The notes under the pieces were generated by a model. The model was not told the origin of the DNA and searched no databases. It was given only the letters and a program-made list of their open reading frames with translations. Positions 27,351 through 36,641 of a stretch of 50,171 bases of DNA are shown here, piece after piece. This DNA is from an uncultured Porphyromonadaceae bacterium (GTDB lineage Bacteria > Bacteroidota > Bacteroidia > Bacteroidales > Muribaculaceae): contig CAMWMD010000019.1 in assembly GCA_947175265.1 (NCBI GenBank), positions 1 to 50,171 of the forward strand. The letters are read 5' to 3'. How positions within the stretch are numbered: position 1 is the stretch's first letter; each line of letters starts with the position of its first letter. Both the position numbers and the translations under genes were made by a program.

Positions 27351-28931
27351 ATGATAGAAGACCTCTCCATGAGAGTTACACCATCGGTAGCAGCAGAATT
27401 AGGAAAACTTAAATCGACCATTTCAGCAGAAAAGGGTATTCCCGTTGAAGAAATCAACGATATTCAGATTCTCCGCCGCTCTATCGATGCTCGCCAGAAA
27501 AATATAAAAATAAATTTGAGTGTCAGGATTGCCACTGGTGACGACGCGGAGATAATGCCGGTGTATCAACCTGTGGAATTCCATAACCTACCGGAAAATG
27601 CCCCCACAATTATCATCGTAGGGGCAGGCCCGGCAGGCCTTTTCGCCGCACTCAAGGCATTGGAACTTGGAATGAGACCGATTGTCCTTGAAAGGGGTAA
27701 GGATGTCGATAGCCGGAGGGTAGACCTTGCAGCCATAAGTCGTACAGGAGAAGTCAATCCATCGTCAAATTATTGTTTTGGAGAAGGAGGTGCCGGGGCA
27801 TACAGCGACGGAAAACTTTTTACAAGAAGTAAAAAAAGAGGGAATGTACAATCAATCCTTCAGTTGCTGCACCAACACGGTGCTCACAAGAATATTCTCA
27901 TTGACGCACATCCTCACATCGGAAGCGACAAACTTCCGGAGGTGATAAAGAATATACGTCAACAGATTATTAATTGCGGGGGAGTTGTGAAATTCAGCAC
28001 TCACGTGAAAGATATTCTGATAAAGGATAATGAAGCGGTAGGTGTAATGACTGACGACGGGAATATTATAGACGGTCCGGTGATATTAGCGACAGGACAT
28101 TCCGCCAGAGATACTTACAGGCTGCTTCATGAAAAGGGTATCGGTATCAACGCAAAACCTCTTGCAATAGGAGTAAGACTTGAACATCCTCAAAAACTCA
28201 TAGATCAACTTCAGTATCATAGTAAAGAGGGAAGAGGGAAATTTTTGCCGGCAGCCGAATATAGTTTTGTCACCCAAATAGATGGGAGAGGGGTATACTC
28301 ATTCTGTATGTGTCCGGGTGGTGTAGTTGTCCCGGCGATGTCAGGCCCGGGAGAATCTGTAGTCAACGGAATGTCGGCCTCTGCACGTGCAAGTCAATGG
28401 GCAAATTCAGGAATGGTGGTTGAGATTCATCCGGGAGATCTGGAGGGTTATGATAAAGATGCTCTTGAAATGCTCCATATCCAAGAAGATCTGGAAAAGA
28501 GATTTTTTGAAGAGTCGGGAGGCAGTCTTAATGCGCCGGCTCAGAGAATGACAGACTTCGTCAAAGGAAAAGATTCCGATGGTGAGTTACCAAGAAGTTC
28601 TTATCCCGCAGGTATTCACTCCGCACGTATAGACAAACTGTTACCCAAAGAGATTTCTCAACGGCTGAGGGGAGGCTTCCTTGCATTTGATAAGAAGTGT
28701 AAAGGGTTTTTGACCGATAAAGCCCTTCTCATAGGTCTCGAATCTCGCACATCCAGTCCTGTTAGGATACCAAGAGATCCGGAAACACTGGAACATCTTG
28801 AGATCAAGAATCTTTATCCTGCCGGCGAAGGAGCCGGTTACGCAGGAGGGATAGTATCGGCCGCAATTGACGGACAACGTTGTGTGGAGGCTTATTACAA
28901 TAAAATTAAAGAAACGCGTAATCAAGTTTAA
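27351..28931 (+). CDS. FAD-dependent oxidoreductase (COG2509 type)
   Basis: The 526-aa flavoprotein has a roughly 80-residue N-terminal domain (RRSIDARQKNIKINL) followed by a dinucleotide-binding fold with GAGPAGLFAALKAL and the Glu of VLERGKDV that contacts FAD ribose. Later conserved pieces are FGEGGAGAYSDGKLFTRS, ATGHSARDTYRLL and the C-terminal YPAGEGAGYAGGIVSAA. The COG2509 group is annotated as uncharacterised FAD-dependent dehydrogenases, and its substrate is not known. It starts the seven-gene run to 33154, with only one base before tsaB, so it is probably co-transcribed. Confidence 0.92.
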   Translation: MIEDLSMRVTPSVAAELGKLKSTISAEKGIPVEEINDIQILRRSIDARQKNIKINLSVRIATGDDAEIMPVYQPVEFHNLPENAPTIIIVGAGPAGLFAALKALELGMRPIVLERGKDVDSRRVDLAAISRTGEVNPSSNYCFGEGGAGAYSDGKLFTRSKKRGNVQSILQLLHQHGAHKNILIDAHPHIGSDKLPEVIKNIRQQIINCGGVVKFSTHVKDILIKDNEAVGVMTDDGNIIDGPVILATGHSARDTYRLLHEKGIGINAKPLAIGVRLEHPQKLIDQLQYHSKEGRGKFLPAAEYSFVTQIDGRGVYSFCMCPGGVVVPAMSGPGESVVNGMSASARASQWANSGMVVEIHPGDLEGYDKDALEMLHIQEDLEKRFFEESGGSLNAPAQRMTDFVKGKDSDGELPRSSYPAGIHSARIDKLLPKEISQRLRGGFLAFDKKCKGFLTDKALLIGLESRTSSPVRIPRDPETLEHLEIKNLYPAGEGAGYAGGIVSAAIDGQRCVEAYYNKIKETRNQV

Positions 28932-28932
28932 A

Positions 28933-29643
28933 ATGGCAATTATCATAAATATAGAGACATCGGCGGAAATCTGTAGCGTGGCCATCTCAAAGGATGGAAT
29001 GGTGGAATTCCAACTCGAAGAGACTGAAGGGATGAGCCATGCCTCAAAATTAGCACCGTTCGTAGAGAAATGCATGAACGAACTAAAGAGAAAAGAGGAG
29101 ACTCCCGATGCCGTCGCTGTCAGTCTCGGACCCGGTTCCTACACAGGGCTTCGGATAGGATTATCTCTTGCCAAAGGACTTGCTTTCAGTCTGGGCGTAC
29201 CATTGATTGGTCTTTCAACTCTCCAGATACTTTCAGCGAAAGCTATGTTCCGGAACATACTTTGGGAAGGGGATGAGATCATTGTTCCGATGGTAGACGC
29301 CAGAAGGATGGAAGTCTATTGCGGAGCGTTTGATTTTAGCCTGAAGGAATTAGTCAAGGAACAGCCATTAATACTATCGGAGACATCATTCTCATGTCTC
29401 CATGGCAAACGCAAAGTAATTTTTATAGGTAGCGGTTCTGATAAATTCAAGGATCTTTATACAGGCGAGAATGCTGTATGGCTTGGAGACCTGCCGGTCA
29501 AAGCCAGCGACATGATCGCCTTGGCTGAAAAGGCTTACCGAAATAATGATTTCATGGATATAGCCTATTCCATACCCAATTACCTCAAAGAATATCAGAC
29601 AACCATAAATAAAAATAAAGTCTTATCATCAAATAAGGATTAA
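28933..29643 (+). CDS. tsaB: tRNA threonylcarbamoyladenosine biosynthesis protein TsaB
   Basis: TsaB is the non-catalytic partner that binds TsaD (and TsaE) in forming t6A37 on tRNAs that read ANN codons. The 236-aa product has the ASKHA-fold N-terminus IINIETSAEICSVAIS and the TsaB signature SLGPGSYTGLRIGLSLAKGLAF. The frame opens at 28867, inside the upstream gene, but the ATG at 28933, one base after its stop, matches the family start. A DUF4290 gene follows after 12 bases. TsaC, TsaD and TsaE are not in this window. Confidence 0.95.
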   Translation: MAIIINIETSAEICSVAISKDGMVEFQLEETEGMSHASKLAPFVEKCMNELKRKEETPDAVAVSLGPGSYTGLRIGLSLAKGLAFSLGVPLIGLSTLQILSAKAMFRNILWEGDEIIVPMVDARRMEVYCGAFDFSLKELVKEQPLILSETSFSCLHGKRKVIFIGSGSDKFKDLYTGENAVWLGDLPVKASDMIALAEKAYRNNDFMDIAYSIPNYLKEYQTTINKNKVLSSNKD

Positions 29644-29655
29644 AATTTTAGCGCT

Positions 29656-30252
29656 ATGATACCATATAATACAAGTGAGCCGCACATGTTGATGCCTGAG
29701 TATGGAAGAAATATACAAAGGTTGGTTGACTATTGTGTAAAAATAGAAGACCGCGAAGAGAGGCAACGATGTGCAACAAGCATTGTGGAAGTGATGGCAA
29801 CTCTTTTTCCGGATATCGTCGGCGATAAGGGGAATCGCCAAAAGATTTGGGATCATCTGAATATAATGTCAGGTTTCCAACTTGACGTAGATTTCCCTTG
29901 TGAAGTCATTACAAAAGAAGAACTGATCCCAGAGCCAAAACAAATTCCTTATTCAGGCTCACTCTATCGTTTCCGTCATTATGGGAAAAACATTCAGTCT
30001 ATGATAAGGAGGGTGGCAGATATGGATAACTGTGTTGAGAAGGACCAGTTGATTTTTCTTCTTGGTAACCAAATGAAGAAACAGTTGGTTGACCAAACTC
30101 CCGAAAATGTAAGCGACTCTAAAGTTTTCAGTGACATATCAGATATCTCCGAAGGAAAAATCCAAATTGACCCGACCTCCTATAGACTTAATGAGTACAT
30201 TGGAGTAGCCAATAAAACAACTTCGTCTAAATCCAAAAAGAAAAAGAAATAA
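29656..30252 (+). CDS. DUF4290 protein
   Basis: The 198-aa protein matches the Bacteroidota-specific DUF4290 family: MIPYNTSEPHMLMPEYGRN at the start, DIVGDKGNRQKIWDHLNIMS in the middle and YGKNIQSMI later. It is soluble, mostly helical in appearance, and ends in a Lys-rich tail (SKSKKKKK). Function is unknown. Its usual neighbours in the phylum are murA and rimM, as here, so a role near cell-wall or ribosome synthesis is conceivable but unproven. It lies 12 bases after tsaB and 53 before murA. Confidence 0.92.
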   Translation: MIPYNTSEPHMLMPEYGRNIQRLVDYCVKIEDREERQRCATSIVEVMATLFPDIVGDKGNRQKIWDHLNIMSGFQLDVDFPCEVITKEELIPEPKQIPYSGSLYRFRHYGKNIQSMIRRVADMDNCVEKDQLIFLLGNQMKKQLVDQTPENVSDSKVFSDISDISEGKIQIDPTSYRLNEYIGVANKTTSSKSKKKKK

Positions 30253-30305
30253 TCTTCACTTAATTTCCTTTCGTATCTAATACCCACATCCTAAAACCAA
30301 AACCG

Positions 30306-31619
30306 ATGAGTTCATTTATTGTAGAAGGAGGACACCGACTGTGTGGAACAATTTCACCTCAAGGTGCAAAGAACGAAGCACTGCAGGTAATCTGTGCCAC
30401 CTTACTTACCTCGGAAAAAGTCGTCATTAGTAATATACCAGATATAGCCGATATCCGCAATCTAATCACCCTCATTGAAGAAATGGGCGTGAAGACAGAA
30501 CATCTTGGCCCGGATACAGTAAGTTTTGAAGCCTCGGATGTGGATTTATCATACCTTAAATCTGACGCATTCAGAAAAAAGGCCCAATCCTTGAGAGGAT
30601 CGGTTATGATTGTCGGACCATTACTCGCACGCTTCGGTGAAGCGATTCTTCCTAAACCCGGGGGGGATAAAATCGGCAGACGCCGGTTAGACACCCATTT
30701 TCTCGGGTGGCAGAAGTTGGGAGCAGTTTTTGAGTACAAATCTGAAATAAAGTGTTACCAAATAACATCGCCGCATGGATTACATGGATGTTATATGCTT
30801 CTCGATGAGGCTTCCGTAACCGGCACTGCAAATATTATTATGGCCTCCGTTCTTGCTTCAGGTAAGACCACCATATATAATGCAGCATGTGAGCCCTATA
30901 TTCAACAATTGTGCAGAATGCTCGTAAAAATGGGTGCAAAGATTCAAGGCATAGGGTCTAATCTTCTGCAAATAGAGGGTGTGGAGACATTAAAGGGCAC
31001 CACCCACAGTATGCTTCCTGACATGATTGAGGTAGGAAGTTTTATTGGAGTGGCCGCAATGACAGGATCTAACATCACTTTAAAAAATGTGGGGATAGAT
31101 GATCTTGGCATCATGCCGGAATGTTTCAGGCGACTTGGGGTAAATATGAGTATCGAGGGAGATGACATACATATAAACCAAGATGAAATTTATGAGATAG
31201 ATCAATTCATGGATGGATCTATCATGACATTTTCTGACGCACCTTGGCCGGGATTATCCCCGGATTTGTTGAGTATCTTCCTTGTTGTGGCCACTCAAGC
31301 GAAAGGGAGTGTGCTCATACACCAAAAGATGTTTGAGAGCAGATTATTCTTTGTAGACAAATTGATAGATATGGGAGCGAGGATTATCCTCTGTGACCCT
31401 CATAGAGCAGCGGTGATTGGTGCCGGAAAATTTAATTGTCTGCACGCCACAACAATGGTTTCTCCCGATATCAGAGCCGGAATTGCAATGCTAATTGCAG
31501 CAATGGGTGCGAAAGGAGTAAGTTGTATTCAGAACATTGACCAGATAGATCGGGGATATGAAAAGATTGATGAACGATTGAACCTATTGGGGGCAAAAAT
31601 CATTAGAACAGAAAAATGA
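30306..31619 (+). CDS. murA: UDP-N-acetylglucosamine 1-carboxyvinyltransferase with Asp at the fosfomycin site
   Basis: MurA transfers enolpyruvate from PEP to UDP-GlcNAc, the committed step of peptidoglycan synthesis. The 437-aa protein has K22/N23 in AKNEALQ, the acidic WPGLSPDLLS loop and the Arg in SPDIRAGIAM. At the place of the catalytic, fosfomycin-alkylated Cys (C115 in E. coli) it reads KPGGDKIGRRRLDTH, so the residue is D121. Asp here is known to retain activity and give fosfomycin insensitivity in Mycobacterium and Chlamydia. It lies between DUF4290 and rimM (3 bases after its stop), so it is part of a tight operon. Confidence 0.97.
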   Translation: MSSFIVEGGHRLCGTISPQGAKNEALQVICATLLTSEKVVISNIPDIADIRNLITLIEEMGVKTEHLGPDTVSFEASDVDLSYLKSDAFRKKAQSLRGSVMIVGPLLARFGEAILPKPGGDKIGRRRLDTHFLGWQKLGAVFEYKSEIKCYQITSPHGLHGCYMLLDEASVTGTANIIMASVLASGKTTIYNAACEPYIQQLCRMLVKMGAKIQGIGSNLLQIEGVETLKGTTHSMLPDMIEVGSFIGVAAMTGSNITLKNVGIDDLGIMPECFRRLGVNMSIEGDDIHINQDEIYEIDQFMDGSIMTFSDAPWPGLSPDLLSIFLVVATQAKGSVLIHQKMFESRLFFVDKLIDMGARIILCDPHRAAVIGAGKFNCLHATTMVSPDIRAGIAMLIAAMGAKGVSCIQNIDQIDRGYEKIDERLNLLGAKIIRTEK

Positions 31620-31622
31620 ACT

Positions 31623-32177
31623 ATGATAAACCAAGAGGAAATAACTGCAATCGGAAAATTCCAGAAGACACATGCACTAAAAGGAGAACTGAACGCAATT
31701 CTTGATATAAGCGAGGATTACCTCTTAGAGAAAAATGCCGCCATAGTTGAGATTGACGGTATCTATGTGCCTTTTTTTGCAAATTCTATAAGACCGAAAG
31801 GTTCTACAAGTTATCTGGTAAAGCTTGACGGAGTCAATAGTGAGGAGGAGGCGAGAATCTTTGTCAATAAGACCATCTTCGCTTTAAAATCCGAATTGGC
31901 ACCATTCCTTAATCTTGACGAAGATGAAATCATGGAGGAGGATGATCTTGTAGGATACACAATAAAAGATAATCTTTCCGGTGAAGAGATAGGTGTGATT
32001 GATTATGTTGATTCATCAACCGACAATCTTCTCTTCATTGTATCGGATTCAAATGAGGAAAAATATTACATCCCTGCGGCAGAAGAATTCATCATAGAGA
32101 TTGATGACGAAAAGAAGATGATAAGAATGAATCTGCCGGAAGGATTACTTGATCTGAACAAAACAAGCAAAATTTGA
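31623..32177 (+). CDS. rimM: Ribosome maturation factor RimM
   Basis: RimM helps mature the 30S head by binding S19. The 184-aa product has the N-terminal RimM barrel (ITAIGKFQKTHALKGELNA) and the PRC-like C-terminal half (LVGYTIKDNLSGEEIGVIDYV, then KYYIPAAEEFIIEID). It is somewhat acidic. In E. coli the gene accompanies rpsP and trmD; in Bacteroidota it follows murA, as here. Starts three bases after murA and is followed after one base by a small acidic protein gene. Confidence 0.94.
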   Translation: MINQEEITAIGKFQKTHALKGELNAILDISEDYLLEKNAAIVEIDGIYVPFFANSIRPKGSTSYLVKLDGVNSEEEARIFVNKTIFALKSELAPFLNLDEDEIMEEDDLVGYTIKDNLSGEEIGVIDYVDSSTDNLLFIVSDSNEEKYYIPAAEEFIIEIDDEKKMIRMNLPEGLLDLNKTSKI

Positions 32178-32178
32178 T

Positions 32179-32502
32179 ATGGAAAATAATGATTTTTTAT
32201 TTGATGAAGACAAAGCCGTAGAATTTATCCGTAAGGAACTCCGAAAGGAAATCAATGAAAAATATGATGACGATGAGATTCTTTTCGTCATAGACACAAT
32301 TTGGGAGTTTTACGAGAGGGAAGGGCTACTCGATATCAACGCGAGTGAAGTCGAGGAAGAGGAGATGAATCCTGAGAAATTGACGGCTTATGTCAAGAAA
32401 GCAGTCATGAAAGATCATGAACTCATTATGGACCCGGCCGATATTGAGGCAATAGTAAAGGCAGAACTGGATTATGAAGAATCACTTGAAGATTTTATTT
32501 AA
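32179..32502 (+). CDS. Small acidic protein of unknown function (107 aa)
   Basis: I cannot assign a family. The protein is strongly acidic and predicted helical (AVEFIRKELRKEINEKYDDD, then IWEFYEREGLL), without signal peptide, Cys motif or membrane segment. It begins one base after the rimM stop and its last 29 bases overlap the start of the OmpA-family gene, so it sits inside the operon and is almost certainly translated. A cytoplasmic partner or adaptor role would fit but nothing shows it. Confidence 0.75.
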   Translation: MENNDFLFDEDKAVEFIRKELRKEINEKYDDDEILFVIDTIWEFYEREGLLDINASEVEEEEMNPEKLTAYVKKAVMKDHELIMDPADIEAIVKAELDYEESLEDFI

Positions 32503-33154
32503 AGTCATATTTCTCAGCGGTCTTCTCTTATTCTCCACTCAGAATATGAATGGGGAAAAGAAGAAAACAGATGACAATGATACCCGAAAACGAATTGAAG
32601 CACTTGATGAACTTGATTTCATTGATATGCTCAATTCAGTCGACGTAGGAAAGACTTCTGAACTCATCCAAAAGTTTCAGACAAAAGAGGGTAAGAATAG
32701 ATTGCTGAACGGAAAATATTCGCCTAAAGGGGAGTGTTCCGTGGAGGCATACAGGAACAAAGAGGTGTTATTGATAACAATCCCCGCGCATCTTCTGTTT
32801 TCACCCAATATGACTGAACTTAAGCCCGGAGCTTCAGAGTATCTTTCTCCCATCAAAAGATATCTTAAAGATCCGGATATGTATAGGGTGATGCTTGTCA
32901 TGCACACTGATAACACGGGCTCAACAGAATATAGAGACCAACTTACCGCCGACCGTGTTAACAGCGTGTTTGACTGGTTTGACAATTCAGGAGCGGATAC
33001 CCGATATATGTTCTCTTACGCCTTGGGTGATGATATGCCTTTAAGACCTAATGATTCAATGGAAAATAGGGATAAGAACCGAAGGCTTGAGATATATCTT
33101 GTCCCTGGTAAAAAGATGGTAGAACAAGCACAGAAAGGGCGTATAGCCTTTTAA
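32474..33154 (+). CDS. OmpA-family exported protein
   Basis: The 226-aa protein starts with a signal peptide (KILFKVIFLSGLLLF) and, after a helical segment, has an OmpA-like peptidoglycan-binding domain (about residues 105-215). This includes FSPNMTELKPGASEYL, VMHTDNTGSTEYRDQLTADR and the closing NRDKNRRLEIYLVP. The Asp and Arg that grip diaminopimelate in this family appear conserved (HTDNTG...TADR, NRR). It lacks a beta-barrel, so it is probably periplasmic, tethering or sensing the wall. Last gene of the murA-rimM run; its start overlaps the upstream gene by 29 bases and a strong hairpin follows. Confidence 0.88.
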   Translation: MKNHLKILFKVIFLSGLLLFSTQNMNGEKKKTDDNDTRKRIEALDELDFIDMLNSVDVGKTSELIQKFQTKEGKNRLLNGKYSPKGECSVEAYRNKEVLLITIPAHLLFSPNMTELKPGASEYLSPIKRYLKDPDMYRVMLVMHTDNTGSTEYRDQLTADRVNSVFDWFDNSGADTRYMFSYALGDDMPLRPNDSMENRDKNRRLEIYLVPGKKMVEQAQKGRIAF

Positions 33155-33158
33155 ATTT

Positions 33159-33207
33159 TAAATTAAACGTCCCGCGATAAATGAAGAATCGCGGGACATT
33201 TAATTTA
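33159..33207. terminator. Bidirectional terminator between the OmpA-family gene and nspC
   Basis: A 10-bp core (33169-33178 with 33188-33197) extends after one mismatch through nine A/T pairs (33159-33167 with 33199-33207), with a 9-base loop. The nspC stop codon (33205-33207) is part of the outer stem. Confidence 0.88.
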
Positions 33208-34344
33208 ATCCATTCTTGTCTTATAATCGTCATACGAGAATTGACGGAGTAATATAGGATCTCCTTCAGATGGCTTAAGCCATATCGATGGATGCTGGAT
33301 ACCGTTGAACATATTCGTTTTCACTGTAGTATAATGATTCATATCAAGCAGTGTCAATTTAGCGCCCGCCTCAAGAGGTCGCGAAAATTTCCAGTCACCT
33401 ACAAAATCTCCGCTCAAACATGAATTGCCTCCCAACCGATAAGAAATACCTTGAGGGCTATCCTCCGGTAATGCCTCCAGAATATTAGGTTTATACGGCA
33501 TCTCAAGGCAGTCAGGCATGTGACATGCGAAAGAAGCGTCAATAATAGCAGTTTTGATTCCCGCATCCTCCACAACATCCAAAACCTCTGTAACAAGATC
33601 ACCGGTTTGCCACGTAAAAGCACTTCCCGGCTCCATTATCAATTCAAGATGTGGATACTCTGAATGTATTTTTTTAAGAAGTTTGATAAGGTGAGCGACG
33701 TCATAATCCGACCGTGTCATGAGATGACCACCACCCATATTAAGCCATTTTATCTGAGGAAGCCATTTTCCGAATTGCGCAAAGAAAGCATCCAGCACCT
33801 TCTCGAGATCATAACTTGAAGATTCACATAAAGCGTGGAAATGGAATCCATCGAGTCCTTCAGGAAGTTGCTCCGGAAGGTCATCAGCATTAACGCCAAA
33901 ACGACTACCAGGTACACAAGGATTGTAAATATCAGTCTCTATGACACTGCAATGAGGATTAACTCTTAACCCACATGAAACGGCCTTTTTTCCTGAGGCT
34001 TCGTTAAACTTTTTCACCCGGGGGTAATACTTCTCAAATTGAGAAAGTGAATTAAAGGTGATATGTGAGCAGCCATTGAGAAACTCTGTGAATGTATCCT
34101 CTGTGTATACAGGACAATATGCATGAACATCATCACCGAGATACTCAAGAGAAAGTTTCATCTCATTAATAGAACTTGCAGTTGAAGATGAAACATACTC
34201 TTTGATTATAGGGAATGTCCTCCATAAGGCATTTGCCTTAAATGCCATAATTATTTTTACATTACCCTCTCTACTTACCCTTGAGATTAACTCAAGATTC
34301 TTACGCAGACGGTCTTCGTAAATTATATAATACGGAGTCTTCAT
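33205..34344 (-). CDS. nspC: Carboxynorspermidine/carboxyspermidine decarboxylase
   Basis: NspC is a PLP enzyme of the alanine-racemase fold that decarboxylates carboxyspermidine (or carboxynorspermidine), the last step of the alternative polyamine pathway of many gut bacteria. The 379-aa protein begins TPYYIIYEDRLRKNLELI, has the PLP lysine in IIMAFKANALW (K36), the Gly-rich LNMGGGHLMTRSDYD, and the substrate-binding Cys-Glu in HFHALCESSSYDLE. The partner dehydrogenase is not in the window. The start is one base from the stop of the upstream pcrA/uvrD gene, so the two are co-transcribed. The C-terminus runs into the terminator. Confidence 0.95.
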   Translation of the reverse strand: MKTPYYIIYEDRLRKNLELISRVSREGNVKIIMAFKANALWRTFPIIKEYVSSSTASSINEMKLSLEYLGDDVHAYCPVYTEDTFTEFLNGCSHITFNSLSQFEKYYPRVKKFNEASGKKAVSCGLRVNPHCSVIETDIYNPCVPGSRFGVNADDLPEQLPEGLDGFHFHALCESSSYDLEKVLDAFFAQFGKWLPQIKWLNMGGGHLMTRSDYDVAHLIKLLKKIHSEYPHLELIMEPGSAFTWQTGDLVTEVLDVVEDAGIKTAIIDASFACHMPDCLEMPYKPNILEALPEDSPQGISYRLGGNSCLSGDFVGDWKFSRPLEAGAKLTLLDMNHYTTVKTNMFNGIQHPSIWLKPSEGDPILLRQFSYDDYKTRMD

Positions 34345-34345
34345 A

Positions 34346-36637
34346 TTATGATATAATTTGAAATTTTGCGAATCTTAGAAGCAGTTTTTTTATCCCAACC
34401 ACTCCAAAATCAACTGTGATGGAATCTTCACCTGATATACTTTCAATCTTTACAATTTTGCCTTTTCCGAATCTCTCATGTTGAATAATGTTACCAATTG
34501 AAACATCATCTTTTGAATGTTCCGGTTTGAAACCACTGGCGGAGGAACTTTCAATTCTCTTCAGTTGTCTATTTCCATTTCCCGATGAAGGATGTAATGA
34601 TTGTTCATGTCTTTTCAGGGGATTAATGAATTTGGAATCTCCCGAAATTGTCCCTGACATTTGTAAACTTAAGAATCGGGTATCAATGTCACCCAAAAAT
34701 CTTGAAGGGCGACTCATTACAGTCTGACCGTTCCTAAATCTACTACCTGCATAAGTTATTACACAACTCTCTTTGGCTCTTGTGATAGCCACATAAAGAA
34801 GTCGTCTTTCCTCCTCAATTTGTGAAAGAGAATCTTGACTCATTGCAGATGGGAACAAATCTTCCTCCACACCAACAATCCAAATATGTTTAAATTCAAG
34901 ACCCTTCGCAGCATGGACAGTCAATAATGTTACCTTAGGAAGTTCGTCTGAATCCTCCTTATCCTGATCAGTAGCAAGCATCACTTCCGAAAGGAAAGAA
35001 CGCATGTTTGATTCCCCCTCACCTGTCTGTTCTCTGAGTTCAACAAAATCTTTGAGTCCTGCAAGTATTTCCGAAAGGTTCTCCTGACGGCTTATACTTT
35101 CGGGAGTAGTATCATGGGCCAATAACGTGAGGATACCTGTTCGGTTATATATGAGTTGTCCTAACTCATAAGCATTCGAACCGGCATTATGATCTGAAAC
35201 AAATTCAGAAATCAGATCTCTGAAACCGTATAATTTTGCTATTGTGCCGGCATTCAAACCACCTTTCTTTAAATCAGCATTCATTATCACATTCCACAAA
35301 CTTACATGCTCTGAATTTGCGATAGACTGAAGTTTTTTCAACGTGGTTTCACCTATTCCCCGTGCAGGATAGTTAATCACTCTGCGCAACGCCTCATCAT
35401 CATCAGGATTTATACTAAGACGGAAGTAGGCAATCATATCCTTAACTTCCTTTCTCTGGTAGAAAGAGAGTCCTCCGTATATCTTATATGGTATATTTCT
35501 TTTCCTCAAAGACTCCTCCAAAACCCTACTCTGAGCATTAGTTCGATAAAGGATGGCATAATCATCGTATGAGTCGTGATATACCAATTTTGATCTTGAT
35601 ATCATGTTGGCAACAAGAAAAGCCTCTTCCATATCACTATAGGTCTTGACTACAGAAATCTTTTCTCCTTTATCATTCTTACTGAATACATTTTTCTTTA
35701 ACTGACGTGTATTTTTAGAGATTAAACTCCCGGCTGCATCTATTATATTTTGAGTAGACCTATAATTTTGTTCAAGTTTGAAAACACGTAATCCGGGATA
35801 CCTTTTCTCAAGATTAAGTATATTACCAATATCAGCCCCTCTAAATGAGTATATACTCTGGGCATCATCTCCAACTACACACAGTTTATTCTGGTCACCA
35901 GACAACTGTGATATAATCAAATGCTGAGCGAAATTTGTATCTTGATATTCGTCTACGAGTATATATTTGAAGAATTCCTGATAATGACGTCTTATATCAG
36001 GAAAATCTCTTAACAATAAATTCATGTAGACAAGAATATCATCAAAATCCATTGCATTGGCAATTTTGCATCTTTCACAATAGAGTTCGAATATTCTTCC
36101 CATCATTGGCTTCTTCGCCCGCCGATCTCGCTCATAATTGTCTTTGTCAAGCATATATTGCTGCGGAGTGAGCATGGCATTTTTTGCATTTGAAATTACG
36201 GAAGCGACTGCAGATACTTTATAGACCTTTTCATCAAGGCTCAAATCTTTTAGTATAATTTTTATCAACGATTTGGTATCGGCAGTATCGTAAATAGTAA
36301 ATCCGGATTTAAATCCTATTTCTTCAGCATGTCTTCTGAGGATACGAAGAAATATGGAATGAAATGTACCCATCCAGATTTTAGATCCTACATTTTCTCC
36401 AACTATCGAGATTATTCGATCCTTCATCTCCCGGGCTGCCTTATTAGTAAAGGTGAGTGCCAATATCCTGTAAGGTTCATAACCATTTCGCAAAAGGTCG
36501 ACAACCTTATAAGTAAGCACTCTTGTCTTACCTGAACCTGCTCCTGCTATCACAAGTTGCGGACCGTCTTTATACAAAACAGCCTCTTTTTGTTGATTAT
36601 TTAATGAGGAAAGATAACTATATTCCGTCTGTTGCAT
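34346..36637 (-). CDS. UvrD/PcrA-family ATP-dependent DNA helicase
   Basis: This superfamily 1A 3'-5' helicase (763 aa) acts in repair, fork processing and removal of RecA or stalled polymerase. Motifs are complete: Q-motif LNNQQKEAV, Walker A AGAGSGKTR (residues 31-39), ILVDEYQDTN, GDDAQSIYSFRGAD, EQNYRST, VHAAKGLEFKHIWIVG and YVAITRA. The C-terminal tudor-like domain typical of PcrA is present (NIIQHERFGKGKIVKIE). UvrA and UvrB are also encoded in this window. Four bases upstream ends a PD-(D/E)XK nuclease-like gene, and nspC follows after one base. Confidence 0.96.
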   Translation of the reverse strand: MQQTEYSYLSSLNNQQKEAVLYKDGPQLVIAGAGSGKTRVLTYKVVDLLRNGYEPYRILALTFTNKAAREMKDRIISIVGENVGSKIWMGTFHSIFLRILRRHAEEIGFKSGFTIYDTADTKSLIKIILKDLSLDEKVYKVSAVASVISNAKNAMLTPQQYMLDKDNYERDRRAKKPMMGRIFELYCERCKIANAMDFDDILVYMNLLLRDFPDIRRHYQEFFKYILVDEYQDTNFAQHLIISQLSGDQNKLCVVGDDAQSIYSFRGADIGNILNLEKRYPGLRVFKLEQNYRSTQNIIDAAGSLISKNTRQLKKNVFSKNDKGEKISVVKTYSDMEEAFLVANMISRSKLVYHDSYDDYAILYRTNAQSRVLEESLRKRNIPYKIYGGLSFYQRKEVKDMIAYFRLSINPDDDEALRRVINYPARGIGETTLKKLQSIANSEHVSLWNVIMNADLKKGGLNAGTIAKLYGFRDLISEFVSDHNAGSNAYELGQLIYNRTGILTLLAHDTTPESISRQENLSEILAGLKDFVELREQTGEGESNMRSFLSEVMLATDQDKEDSDELPKVTLLTVHAAKGLEFKHIWIVGVEEDLFPSAMSQDSLSQIEEERRLLYVAITRAKESCVITYAGSRFRNGQTVMSRPSRFLGDIDTRFLSLQMSGTISGDSKFINPLKRHEQSLHPSSGNGNRQLKRIESSSASGFKPEHSKDDVSIGNIIQHERFGKGKIVKIESISGEDSITVDFGVVGIKKLLLRFAKFQIIS

Positions 36638-36641
36638 TATA

